Positions 43,114 to 51,714 of a stretch of 64,000 nt of DNA are shown here, piece after piece. The notes below the pieces were generated by a model. It searched no databases and was not told the DNA's origin. It saw nothing but the letters and a program-made list of their open reading frames with translations. Both the position numbers and the translations under genes were made by a program. The number at the start of each line of letters is the position of its first letter. Within the stretch, counting starts at the first letter, position 1. The stretch spans positions 1-64,000 of the forward strand of contig CANQUN010000001.1 in NCBI GenBank assembly GCA_947627065.1, in the 5' to 3' direction. This stretch comes from an uncultured Clostridia bacterium. GTDB lineage: Bacteria > Bacillota > Clostridia > Christensenellales > Borkfalkiaceae.

Positions 43114-45672
43114 TTATTCCGCCCAAACTTCGGGTTCATTGGTGTCGGGGTTATAATGCCAATGTTGTCCATCGTAGATTGGATCATCGGAATAATAATA
43201 GCGTTTGGCGTTTTTGAGGTAGTCGTTATCATCGCCTATTGAAATACTGTTCCATTCAGCCTCATTTGCGCCTTTGTAGTAGACCGTTTGAAGTCCGTAG
43301 CAACTACGGAACGCCCAATCTTCTATACTCGCAACACCGGAGCCTATTACCACACTCGTCAGCCAGCGGCCACCAGAGAACGCACCAATTCCTATACTCG
43401 TAACACTGTCAGGTATTTTCAGGTCTCCTGTCAATCCGTCGCAATTATAGAAAGCATTATTTCCTATACTCGTAACAGTGTTCGGAATAGTTACTTTTGT
43501 TATACTTGTGCAACCACAAAAGGCACAATCTTTTATCTTGTTTATAGTTTCGGGTATATCTGCTTCAGTCAGCAACTCATCTCCTATATATAATTCATGA
43601 GCACAAGATAACGGATTTGACCAATAATCTGCAAACTCTATCTTGCACCAGTCTTCGAGAGTACCCATGTATTTAACGCTCGTCAGTCCGCTGCAAAGCT
43701 CGAACGCACCACCTCCTATACTCGTAACGCCGTCGGGGATCTTTAATTCTCCTGTCAGGCTACTATTATAGAATGCCATATATCCTATATTTTCTATATT
43801 TTTACCGATTATTACATAAGTAATATTTTCGTTGTCTCTAAATGCATTTTCGCCTATTTCTTTTACCGGTAAATTTGAATATGTAGCAGGAATAACAATT
43901 CCTTTGTCCGTGCCATTATAGCCTGTTACCACATAATATGAGCCATCGCTTTCGGAATTTTTCAACTCAAAGGTTAACCCTGACGTATAGAAGTCATCTT
44001 CGACTTCCCGGTACATCCATACTGTGGGTTTATCGTTATCATAGTGCCAATGTTCACCATCGTAATTTGGAGTATCGGAATAATAGAAACGAGTGGTGTT
44101 TTTGAGTTCGTCGTTTTCAATGCCTATTGAAATACTGTTCCATTCAGCCTCATTTGCGCCTTTGTAGTAGACCGTTTGAAGTCCGTAGCAACTACCGAAC
44201 GCCCAATCTTCTATACTCGCAACACCGGAGCCTATTACCACACTCGTCAGCCAGCGGCCACCAGAGAACGCACCAATTCCTATACTCGTAACACTGTCAG
44301 GTATTTTCAGGTCTCCTGTCAATCCGTCGCAATTATAGAAAGCATTATTTCCTATACTCGTAACAGTGTTCGGAATAGTTACTTTTGTTATACTTGTGCA
44401 ACCACAAAAGGCACAATCTTTTATCTTGTTTATAGTTTCGGGTATATCTGCTTCAGTCAGCAACTCATCTCCTATATATAATTCATGAGCACAAGATAAC
44501 GGATTTGACCAATAATCTGCAAACTCTATCTTGCACCAGTCTTCGAGAGTACCCATGTATTTAACGCTCGTCAGTCCGCTGCAAAGCTCGAACGCACCAC
44601 CTCCTATACTCGTAACGCCGTCAGGTATCTTTAATTCTCCCGTCAAGCCGCTACAATCCATGAACGCAGCACCTCCTATGCTCGTAACACTGTCGGGTAT
44701 CTTTAATTCTCCCGTAAGACCGCTGCAACCATAGAACGCATAACTTTCTATACTCGTAATGCTGTCGGGGATCTCTAATCCTCCTGTCAGGTTGATGCAA
44801 CCATAGAACGCATAACTTCCTATACTCGTAACAGTGCTCGGAATAGTTACCTTCGTTATACTTGTGTAACCATAAAAGGCATAATCTTTTATCTCTGTTA
44901 TAGTTTTAGGTATATCGGCTTCAGCCAGCAACTCTTCTCCTATATATAATTCATGAGCATAATATAACGGATTTGAAGTAGAACTTGCAAAATCTATCTT
45001 GCACCAACCCTCAAGAGTGCCCATATATTTAATGCTCGTCAGACCTTTGCAATCAGAGAACGCCCAATCTTCTATACTCGTAACACCGTCGCCTATCACT
45101 ACACTCGTAGGACCGCTACAACCATAGAACGCAGAATTTCCAATACTCGTAACACTGTCGGGTATCTTTAATTCTCCTGTTAAACCAATGCAACCAGAGA
45201 ACGCATACTCTCCTATACTCGTAACGTTTGCGCCAATGGTGATGTGAGTAATATTGTTATTTTGAGAAAACGCCCTATATCCGATTTCCTTGACTGGTTT
45301 ACCGAGATAAATGTTGGGGATTACAACCTCTTGCGAATCACCGTTGTAGCCAGTAACGGCGTAATATTCGTCCCCGTCGTCGTCCGTGCGCAATTCAAAC
45401 GTCAAACCTTCGGTGTAATAATCGTCGGGATATTCTTCACCGGGAGTGGTCTGCCCGCCCGATGAATCGCCACCGGGCATAGTCTGTCCGCCCGATGAAT
45501 CGCCACCGGGCATAGTCTGTCCGCCCGATGAACCGCCCGTGGACTGTTCGGATTGACTGTTTCCACCCAACGAACCGTTGTTTTCCCACTGAAACCCGCC
45601 GCAGGATGTGAGCAGGGCAAGACAAGAAACCAGCAAAACGGCGGAGAGGAACAGAAAAATTGCTTTTTTCAT
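43114..45672 (-). CDS. BspA-like leucine-rich-repeat lipoprotein with internal duplication
   Basis: 852 aa. Lipobox LTSCGG near residue 20, then a linker with three near-identical GGDSSGGQTMP units, then two modules each consisting of a YTEGLTFEL-type strand domain and LRR_5 repeats (LKIPDSVTSIG, AFYGCSGLTG). Module ends are nearly identical because 43234-43734 and 44122-44622 are duplicated. The start is the ATG at 45672 after GGAGGT. More AT-rich than its neighbours. Probably a surface adhesin. A TTTACT/TATACT promoter and a long leader lie upstream. Confidence 0.88.
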   Translation of the reverse strand: MKKAIFLFLSAVLLVSCLALLTSCGGFQWENNGSLGGNSQSEQSTGGSSGGQTMPGGDSSGGQTMPGGDSSGGQTTPGEEYPDDYYTEGLTFELRTDDDGDEYYAVTGYNGDSQEVVIPNIYLGKPVKEIGYRAFSQNNNITHITIGANVTSIGEYAFSGCIGLTGELKIPDSVTSIGNSAFYGCSGPTSVVIGDGVTSIEDWAFSDCKGLTSIKYMGTLEGWCKIDFASSTSNPLYYAHELYIGEELLAEADIPKTITEIKDYAFYGYTSITKVTIPSTVTSIGSYAFYGCINLTGGLEIPDSITSIESYAFYGCSGLTGELKIPDSVTSIGGAAFMDCSGLTGELKIPDGVTSIGGGAFELCSGLTSVKYMGTLEDWCKIEFADYWSNPLSCAHELYIGDELLTEADIPETINKIKDCAFCGCTSITKVTIPNTVTSIGNNAFYNCDGLTGDLKIPDSVTSIGIGAFSGGRWLTSVVIGSGVASIEDWAFGSCYGLQTVYYKGANEAEWNSISIGIENDELKNTTRFYYSDTPNYDGEHWHYDNDKPTVWMYREVEDDFYTSGLTFELKNSESDGSYYVVTGYNGTDKGIVIPATYSNLPVKEIGENAFRDNENITYVIIGKNIENIGYMAFYNSSLTGELKIPDGVTSIGGGAFELCSGLTSVKYMGTLEDWCKIEFADYWSNPLSCAHELYIGDELLTEADIPETINKIKDCAFCGCTSITKVTIPNTVTSIGNNAFYNCDGLTGDLKIPDSVTSIGIGAFSGGRWLTSVVIGSGVASIEDWAFRSCYGLQTVYYKGANEAEWNSISIGDDNDYLKNAKRYYYSDDPIYDGQHWHYNPDTNEPEVWAE
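43234..43734 (-). repeat. Internal duplication, copy A
   Basis: 501 bp matching 44122-44622 with one substitution that I can see (about 43309 against 44197), offset 888 bp. It encodes the LRR stretch from about GAFELCSGLTSVKYMG to the WNSIS segment. Confidence 0.9.
44122..44622 (-). repeat. Internal duplication, copy B
   Basis: Partner of 43234-43734. Divergence rises sharply outside both ends, so the match reflects recent duplication or gene conversion and not just LRR similarity. Confidence 0.9.
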
Positions 45673-45739
45673 AAGTAACCTCCATAAATAAAAAAGTATG
45701 CCTCGTGAGAGACACACGAAAAATGCACCTCTCAATGTT

Positions 45740-45824
45740 GCTATACATTTTCCTCAAACAAAGGGCGAGAGAATACATTTTTGCCAAAAGTATTCCCCTT
45801 GTTGAGCCTGTGAAAATGTATAGC
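45740..45824 (-). promoter_or_regulatory. Long-range inverted repeat in the LRR gene leader
   Basis: GCTATACATTTTC (45740-45752) and GAAAATGTATAGC (45812-45824) are perfect 13-bp inverted arms, 59 bp apart. The second arm coincides with the predicted transcription start, so the mRNA 5' end could pair with a site 68 nt before the start codon. Confidence 0.6.
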
Positions 45825-45830
45825 ATTGTT

Positions 45831-45859
45831 AGTATAGCATAAAATATTGAAAAAGTAAA
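45831..45859 (-). promoter_or_regulatory. Promoter of the LRR lipoprotein gene
   Basis: Minus strand TTTACT (45859-45854), 17 bp, TGC-TATACT (-10 at 45836-45831, extended by TG). The ATGCTATAC word recurs 15 bp downstream. Confidence 0.7.
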
Positions 45860-46006
45860 CGCCCGATACGTCAAAAAGCAAAAAATTTTTGAGTTTTTTG
45901 GGTATTTGTCCCCAAAACCTGCGGTAAGCAAGGCGGCGGGACAGATCGCCGTTACCCAAGCGCCGTTACACAAAGCCGTTACCCGAGGCCGCAAAGCCGC
46001 GGGCGG

Positions 46007-46480
46007 CTACTTGTGGTACTTGCCGCCGGAGTCTATCATGAAAGCACGGTAGAGTTGTTCGAGCAGCATTATGCGGGCAAAGGAGTGGGGGAAGGTCATG
46101 TCGGAAAAGGAGACGCGCGCGGCGGCCCTGCGCTTGACGGCCGCGTCGATTCCCTGCGAACCGCCGATTACAAACACGATGTCGCCGCCCCTGTCCCGCG
46201 CGGCGGCAATTTTGGCGGCAAACGCCTCGGAAGAGAGTTTTTCGCCCTCGATCGCAAGGCAAACGTAACCGTCGCCCGCCTCTTTGGCAATGCGTTCGCC
46301 CTCGGCGGCAAGCGCGCCCGACACCTGCGCGGCCGAAGGGTTGGGCGGAAGCGGCTCTTCCTTGACCTCCGCAATCTCCACGCGCGCGAACCGCGACAGA
46401 CGCTTGAGGTACTCCGCCGCCGCTTCCGAATAGTATTTTTCCTTTATTCTGCCCGCGCAGATTATCTTTATCTTGACCAT
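46007..46480 (-). CDS. rlmH: 23S rRNA (pseudouridine1915-N3)-methyltransferase RlmH
   Basis: 157 aa SPOUT methyltransferase that modifies helix 69 in the 70S ribosome. VKIKIICAGRIKEKYY start, VFVIGGSQGID (SAM-binding knot) and the C-terminal MTFPHSFARIMLLEQLYRAF are diagnostic. The ATG at 46480 has no clear Shine-Dalgarno. The neighbouring 45875-46006 and 46481-46684 stretches hold C/T-rich spacer words only. Confidence 0.96.
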   Translation of the reverse strand: MVKIKIICAGRIKEKYYSEAAAEYLKRLSRFARVEIAEVKEEPLPPNPSAAQVSGALAAEGERIAKEAGDGYVCLAIEGEKLSSEAFAAKIAAARDRGGDIVFVIGGSQGIDAAVKRRAAARVSFSDMTFPHSFARIMLLEQLYRAFMIDSGGKYHK

Positions 46481-46684
46481 TTCAGTCTTTTGCCTTTGTT
46501 TTGCTTAACTTGCCTTAATCTTGTCCGCGACAAGCGCATTTATCGCTTTTGTCTTGTCTTGTTTAACTTGTCTCGCCCCGCGCGCAACATTATATAATGG
46601 AAGTGCGCCATCGTTATATATTGTGCGTGCGTCGTCGTTGCGCCCTGCAATTGTCTCGGTTTTGTGATTTCGTCCGAGGTACGG

Positions 46685-47656
46685 TTACCATTTTATATAG
46701 GCGAGCAGGTCGGCAATCCACAGCGCCGCACAGATGCCAATGCCCAGCGCCGCCGTGATGAAAAACCGCGTTTTTTCGCGTTTTAGGCCACTTTTGTCCA
46801 TTGCGGCGTCCCGTTCTGCCCCGTGTCCCGCGCCGTCGTCCGCGTTGTTATCCGCCGCTACGGCCGCGTTGTTGACGGCGCGGCTTTCGCCTTTGTCCAC
46901 GAGCAGGCAGGCGACTGAAGCCGCGAGACTTACCAGCCCCAGCCCGATGATCGCGGCGGCCGCCCCGTCCGAAATTTGCATTTTGAAAAAGTCCGCCGTT
47001 ATTATGTAAAGGTTGTTTGCAAGGTGCATGAACAGCCCCGGCAGGATGGAGCCGCTCTTGACGGCGATGAGGCAGAACAGCATTCCGCAGATGAGTTGGT
47101 ATGGTGTCTGTTGCGGGTTCTGGTGGAATATGCAAAACAGCGTTCCGCCCACAACCACGGCAAACGCGCCGCCCAGCCCCTTGATGCCCGACAGAACGTA
47201 CCCGCGAAAGAAGCATTCCTCGGTGATAGCGGGTATGATTGCAACGACAAACACCCACACGGCGTACTGCCACGCCTCGTCGTTGGGGATGTACATCGGC
47301 TCCTTGGCGTAACCGATTTTTTCGAGCAGGGAGACGAACAGGTCGTTGATTCCCGAAAGGCCGAACACCACCCCGAACAGGGCGAACGCCGCCATGACGT
47401 AATACCTTGGTTTTGCCTTTTTCAGCCCGATACCGCCTAAAAACGGTCTTTTTTTGACCGCGCTCCAAACCGCCATTACCGCGACGAGGCACAGGCTCGT
47501 CAGCAGAAACGACAGCAGATAGTAGGCAAAGGTCTTTTCCGCATTGGCAAAGATAAGCGAAAACACGAGCGACGCGGCGAAGATTGCAAGCGTGCCCGCC
47601 GTGAATATCTTGCCCGACTCCTCGGGCGTCGGCGGAGGTGTGATTTTTCTGTCCAT
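46685..47656 (-). CDS. CPBP-family (CAAX-like) intramembrane metalloprotease
   Basis: 323 aa with about eight membrane segments. Motif 1 EECFFRG at about residue 143, motif 2 FCIFHQNPQQ and motif 3 LFMHLANN supply the glutamate and histidine ligands. Substrate unknown; many relatives act in peptide or bacteriocin processing or immunity. A low-complexity Ala/Asn/Asp linker precedes the last helix; a dispersed palindrome copy encodes KSGLKREKT there. The ATG at 47656 lies 6 nt after a TATAAT box with no ribosome-binding site, so the mRNA is predicted to be leaderless. Confidence 0.88.
   Translation of the reverse strand: MDRKITPPPTPEESGKIFTAGTLAIFAASLVFSLIFANAEKTFAYYLLSFLLTSLCLVAVMAVWSAVKKRPFLGGIGLKKAKPRYYVMAAFALFGVVFGLSGINDLFVSLLEKIGYAKEPMYIPNDEAWQYAVWVFVVAIIPAITEECFFRGYVLSGIKGLGGAFAVVVGGTLFCIFHQNPQQTPYQLICGMLFCLIAVKSGSILPGLFMHLANNLYIITADFFKMQISDGAAAAIIGLGLVSLAASVACLLVDKGESRAVNNAAVAADNNADDGAGHGAERDAAMDKSGLKREKTRFFITAALGIGICAALWIADLLAYIKW
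46761..46797 (-). repeat. Dispersed palindromic element, variant inside the CPBP gene
   Basis: On the minus strand ACAAAAGTGGCCTAAAACG, CGAAAAAACG, CGGTTTTT. It shares AAAAGTGGCCTAAAACGC exactly with the ypeB copy and is read in the same frame. It sits in the linker before the last transmembrane helix. Confidence 0.6.
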
Positions 47657-47662
47657 GATTCA

Positions 47663-47691
47663 ATTATACAACGAAACGCCCTTTCAAGTAA
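47663..47691 (-). promoter_or_regulatory. CPBP gene promoter (predicted leaderless)
   Basis: Minus strand TTACTT (47691-47686), 17 bp, TATAAT (47668-47663), six bases, ATG at 47656. Confidence 0.6.
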
Positions 47692-47801
47692 AGCAAAAGT
47701 CAACGCAAAGAACAATCTCCCAAAATTTTTCGCCCTCCCGCGCCTCGTCCGTGTTTTTCGTCGGTGCTTTTCGCGCGGCTCGGGCGGGCGCTCCCGAGAC
47801 C

Positions 47802-47839
47802 CAAAAGTGCCCTTTTTCTCACAAAAACGGGTGTTTTTG
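47802..47839 (+). repeat. Dispersed palindromic element, copy 4
   Basis: CAAAAGTGCCCTTTTTCT, core CACAAAAACG at 47820-47829, GGTGTTTTTG. It lies between the divergent CPBP and Na/Pi genes, upstream of both, so it cannot be a simple terminator for either. Confidence 0.7.
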
Positions 47840-47937
47840 ACTTTTTCGGCAACCGAACAGACAGGCTTGAAAGCAACGAAAAAAGCCGCCCGCAACAAAA
47901 TCTACATTAAAGAGGACGGGGCGGCATAGATATAAAT

Positions 47938-48984
47938 ATGCTTTTCAAAAGTTTTACGGAAAATATACTGATTCTGCTTGGCGGGATAACCGTCTTTCTC
48001 AACGCGCTTAAACTCATGAGCGACAACATGCAGGCGGTGGCGGGCGAGAGGATGAAGCGGCTGCTCGTCGGGGCGACGGGTTCGCGCCTGCGGGGCGTGG
48101 CGGTGGGCGCGGCTGCAACGGCGGTGATTCAGAGCAGCACGGCCACGAGCATGATGCTCGTCGGCTTTGTCAACGCGGGCATTCTCGGCCTCGGTCAGGC
48201 GATAACCGTGGTCATGGGCGCAAACATCGGCACCACGATAACGGCGCAACTCGTTTCCCTTTCGGGCACTAACGCCTTCAACGTTACCGCCGTCGCGTCG
48301 CTCGTGGCTTTCGTCGGGTTTTTTCTGGGATTTTCGCACCGCGAAACCGCCCGCAGGGTGGGTAACATCCTGTTCGGCTTCGGCACGCTGTTCATCGGTC
48401 TTGAAATCATGAACGGTGCGATTTACGCCTTCCGCGACCTCGCCTTTTTCCGCAGGCTGTTCATGGCGGACAACCCGCTGATACTCGTTTTCAACGGAAT
48501 ACTGATAACGGGAATCGTGCAGAGTTCGTCGGCGGTGAGTTCGGTGATGATAATCCTTGCCTCCAACGGGCTGATCACCTTTGAAAACAGCATGTTCCTC
48601 ATCCTCGGCACCAACATCGGCGCGGGGATCGCCGTGCTGTTGGTAAGCACCGCCATGTCGCCCGAAGCCCGCCGCGTGGCCGTTGCAAACATACTGTTCA
48701 ACGTGGTTGGCGCGCTGCTGTGTTTTGGCCCGCTCGTGCTGTTTAGCTGCGAAATAGGCCACTTTTTCGCTTTGATAAGCGGCGGAACCGAACGGCAGAT
48801 AGCCAACTTTCACACGGTGTTCAACCTGCTTGTAACCGCCGTGCTGCTGCCGTTTGCGGGCCCGTTTGAACGGCTGGTCGTCCTGCTGACCCCCGTCAGG
48901 AAGGGCGGGAGAGGGAAGCGCGCACGATTCTTTGGGCGATCTTCGCGTTCGCGTCCCTGTCGAACCTCTGCGCGGCGAGGATGA
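47938..48984 (+). CDS. Na+/Pi cotransporter family protein
   Basis: 348 aa with about eight membrane segments. The two inverted QSS signatures are AAATAVIQSSTATSMM and GILITGIVQSSSAVSSVM; MGANIGTTITAQL and LGTNIGAGIAVLL are the paired repeats. The usual C-terminal PhoU-like domain is missing, and the protein ends in a basic tail (about residues 318-348) encoded antisense to the murG 3' end. The ATG at 47938 has only a distant GAGG. Confidence 0.87.
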   Translation: MLFKSFTENILILLGGITVFLNALKLMSDNMQAVAGERMKRLLVGATGSRLRGVAVGAAATAVIQSSTATSMMLVGFVNAGILGLGQAITVVMGANIGTTITAQLVSLSGTNAFNVTAVASLVAFVGFFLGFSHRETARRVGNILFGFGTLFIGLEIMNGAIYAFRDLAFFRRLFMADNPLILVFNGILITGIVQSSSAVSSVMIILASNGLITFENSMFLILGTNIGAGIAVLLVSTAMSPEARRVAVANILFNVVGALLCFGPLVLFSCEIGHFFALISGGTERQIANFHTVFNLLVTAVLLPFAGPFERLVVLLTPVRKGGRGKRARFFGRSSRSRPCRTSARRG

Positions 48985-49948
48985 ACGACAGCCTGCCGTC
49001 GTACAGCCCGCAAAGTTCATCGTACAGTTTGTCGGGGACGATCTCGTCCTGCATCATCACGCGGAAAGCCCCTTTTTCCTCAAAAAAACGGGCATTTTCA
49101 ATCTGGTCGCCGCGAGACTCATCCTTTGGCAGAGGAACGATGAGGGCGGGAATCTTCATGGCGAGCAGTTCGAAAAGGCAGTTGCTGCCTCCGCGGGTCA
49201 GGGCGACGTCGGCGGCGGCGTAAGCGTACTTCATCTCGTTTTCGTAAGGGACGGGAAAGTAGCCCGCCGTGGGAGCGAGCGGAGAATTTTTCTTTCCGTA
49301 AAGGTGCAGCACGTTGAATTTCTTGACGAGTTTATCGAGAATGTGGCCTATTTCGCGGTTTATCGCAAGGCTTCCGCTGCTTCCGCCCATTACGAGCAGC
49401 ACGGGTTTTGTGCCCGTAATTCCGTAATGCGCCCGTCCTTCCCCGCGCGAGACGCCAAACAGCGCGCCGTTTATGGGCGCGCCCGTCCAGACGCTGCCCG
49501 CCCCGAACGACACGGGAAACGAGGTGAGTATTTCGGTTGCGTAACGCGCCGCCAGCCTGTTGGCAAGCCCCATCGAAAGGTCGGACTCGTGTATGACGAG
49601 CGGAATGCCCAGCCGCCCCGCCGCCACCGCCACGGGCAGCGAAACGTAACCGCCTTTTGAAAACACGGCCGAAATTTTCTGTTCTTTCAAAATTTTCTCC
49701 GCACGCCGCACGCCGCGCACGAGCACGAAGGGAATCTTCAGATTGGACAGCGAAAGGCTCCGTCTCAGTTTCGCCGCGGGCACGGCGAAGTAGTCAAGGC
49801 CGTACTGCCCCGCAAGGGCGCGTTCGGGCCCGTTTTCGGAACCGACGTATATTATTCTGTCAAAGTGTTTTTCAAGATAGGGCAGCAGGGCGAGGCAGGG
49901 AATGCAGTGCCCCGCCGTACCGCCGCCGGTCAGCGCAAGATTTCTCAT
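48896..49948 (-). CDS. murG: UDP-GlcNAc:lipid I N-acetylglucosaminyltransferase MurG
   Basis: 350 aa GT28 enzyme that makes lipid II on the inner face of the membrane. LTGGGTAGHCIPCLAL N-terminal loop, FSKGGYVSLPVAVAA, LLVMGGSSGSLAINRE and DVALTRGGSNCLFELLA are the family G-loops. The 3' end overlaps the convergent Na/Pi gene by 89 bp. TATACT ends 6 nt before the ATG and no ribosome-binding site is seen, so it is predicted leaderless. A dispersed-palindrome-like sequence at 49065-49101 falls in the conserved segment NARFFEEKGAF without changing its length. Confidence 0.95.
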   Translation of the reverse strand: MRNLALTGGGTAGHCIPCLALLPYLEKHFDRIIYVGSENGPERALAGQYGLDYFAVPAAKLRRSLSLSNLKIPFVLVRGVRRAEKILKEQKISAVFSKGGYVSLPVAVAAGRLGIPLVIHESDLSMGLANRLAARYATEILTSFPVSFGAGSVWTGAPINGALFGVSRGEGRAHYGITGTKPVLLVMGGSSGSLAINREIGHILDKLVKKFNVLHLYGKKNSPLAPTAGYFPVPYENEMKYAYAAADVALTRGGSNCLFELLAMKIPALIVPLPKDESRGDQIENARFFEEKGAFRVMMQDEIVPDKLYDELCGLYDGRLSFILAAQRFDRDANAKIAQRIVRASLSRPS

Positions 49949-49954
49949 ATTTTC

Positions 49955-49985
49955 AGTATATTCATTATGCCCTTTTTAGTTGTAA
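49955..49985 (-). promoter_or_regulatory. murG promoter (predicted leaderless)
   Basis: Minus strand TTACAA (49985-49980) and TATACT (49960-49955), 19-bp spacing, then six bases to the ATG at 49948. The -35 overlaps the divergent glpK promoter. Confidence 0.5.
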
Positions 49986-50008
49986 TAATATCTTTTTTGT
50001 TATATAAT
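49980..50008 (+). promoter_or_regulatory. glpK promoter
   Basis: TTGTAA at 49980-49985 and TATAAT at 50003-50008, 17-bp spacing. It leaves a leader of about 215 nt containing the AAAAGT/ACTTTT inverted repeat near 50094-50107 and GC-rich repeats (CCGCGGC, CCCCGC), which may be regulatory. Confidence 0.6.
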
Positions 50009-50232
50009 TGAAAAAAGGACTCTCCGCCGCGGCTGTCCGTCTGCTGCGGATTGCCCCGCGGCGTGAAAATAAAACCGCCACACCGCGGCAAAAAGTAAAC
50101 ACTTTTACGATAACCGCAGGGGGGTGTACTTGCGGCGGAACAAAACAAACACCATTAAAGAAAAGACAAACGCCCCGCAGCGCATGACAAAAAAGCACAC
50201 TGCGGGCAAAAACAAACGATGAGGAGGAAGAG

Positions 50233-51714
50233 ATGAAGGGATATATTCTTGCGGTCGACTGCGGCACGACGAGCACGCGCGCCATGTTGTACGATGTGGA
50301 GAAGGGAGCGTTTGCGGGCGGAACTTCCCGTCCCGTAACGCAGAGTTTTCCGCATCACGGCTGGGTGGAGGAGAGTGCGGAAGAGATTTACGCCAACACC
50401 CTCGCCTGCATGATAGAGCAACTTGACAACGCGCCCTCGCCTTCGATGGTGGCGGGCATAGGAATTGCCAACCAGCGCGAGACCGTGGTTGCGTGGGAGC
50501 GCAAGAGCGGCAAGCCCGTAGGCCCCGCCATAGTGTGGCAGTGCCGCCGCACGTCGGACTTTTGCAAAGAACTTGCCCCGCACGCCCGTCTCATTAAAGA
50601 AAAGACGGGGCTTGTGCCCGACCCGTACTTTTCGGCTTCCAAGATGCGGTGGATACTTAAAAACAACAAGCAGGCGGCCGCCCTTGCCGCGCGGGGCGAA
50701 CTTTGCATGGGCACGGTGGAGAGTTATCTCATCATGAGGCTGACGGGCGGCAGTTTTGTAACCGACTACACCAACGCCTCGAGAACCATGCTCTTCAACA
50801 TAAACACCTTCGGGTGGGATGAGGAGTTGCTTGCCCTGTTCGGTGTGCCCGCCTCGGTGCTGGCCCGCCCCGTCGAATGTGCGGGCCGTGTGGGTTATTT
50901 TGAATACCGCGGCGCCAAGATACCCGTTGCGGGCATTGCGGGCGACCAGCAGGCCTCCCTCGTGGGGCAGGCGTGTTTCGACGCGGGAGACGGAAAGATA
51001 ACATACGGAACGGGCATGTTCATGCTGATGAACACGGGTGAAAAACCCTGCTTTTCGGACAGCGGTCTGATAACCACAATCGGCTATTCCTTCGCGAAAA
51101 AGGCGGCTTATGCGCTTGAAGGCAGCGTTTTCAACGCGGGCAGTTCAGTGCAGTGGCTGCGCGACGGGCTGGGCATAATTTCTTCCACTTCCGAGAGCGA
51201 ACAGCAGGCTGTTGCCGCGGGCGACAACGGCGGCGTGTACTTCGTGCCTGCCTTCACGGGGCTGGGCGCGCCCTATTGGAACAGCGAGGCGAGGGCGGCC
51301 TTTACGGGAATTTCGCGCGCCACAAAAAAACAGCACATAATCCGCGCCGTGCTCGAGTCCATTGCCTATTCCGCACGCGATCTTGCCGACTGCATGTGCT
51401 TAGAAAGCGGGATCCGCCTTGCCGAAACGGGGTGCGACGGCGGTTCCTCCGCCAACGATTTTCTCATGCAGTTTCAATCCGACGTACTCGGCGTGCCCCT
51501 CGTCCGTCCCGCGGAGAGGGAAAGCACCGCCCTCGGCGCGGCCTACCTTGCGGCCGTGGCGTTGGGTATCATGGACGAAACGGAGATAAAGCGGCTTAAA
51601 AAGATTGACAGAGTGTTTGTGCCAAGCCCCGACAGGGACAAGTACGAACGGCTGTTTTCCGAATACAGAAAAGCGGTAAAATGCGTGTTAATGCGCGAAA
51701 AAGGAGACTTATGA
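50233..51714 (+). CDS. glpK: Glycerol kinase
   Basis: 493 aa FGGY kinase, glycerol + ATP to glycerol-3-phosphate. Phosphate-1 loop DCGTTSTRAMLYD, NQRETVVAWERKSGKPVGPA (glycerol site and RE motif), ADP-binding GSVFNAGSSVQWLRDGL and FVPAFTGLGAPYWN. The start is the ATG at 50233 after GAGGAGGAAG. The stop overlaps the next ATG by four bases (ATGA), so the lipase-like gene is translationally coupled. Confidence 0.96.
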   Translation: MKGYILAVDCGTTSTRAMLYDVEKGAFAGGTSRPVTQSFPHHGWVEESAEEIYANTLACMIEQLDNAPSPSMVAGIGIANQRETVVAWERKSGKPVGPAIVWQCRRTSDFCKELAPHARLIKEKTGLVPDPYFSASKMRWILKNNKQAAALAARGELCMGTVESYLIMRLTGGSFVTDYTNASRTMLFNINTFGWDEELLALFGVPASVLARPVECAGRVGYFEYRGAKIPVAGIAGDQQASLVGQACFDAGDGKITYGTGMFMLMNTGEKPCFSDSGLITTIGYSFAKKAAYALEGSVFNAGSSVQWLRDGLGIISSTSESEQQAVAAGDNGGVYFVPAFTGLGAPYWNSEARAAFTGISRATKKQHIIRAVLESIAYSARDLADCMCLESGIRLAETGCDGGSSANDFLMQFQSDVLGVPLVRPAERESTALGAAYLAAVALGIMDETEIKRLKKIDRVFVPSPDRDKYERLFSEYRKAVKCVLMREKGDL

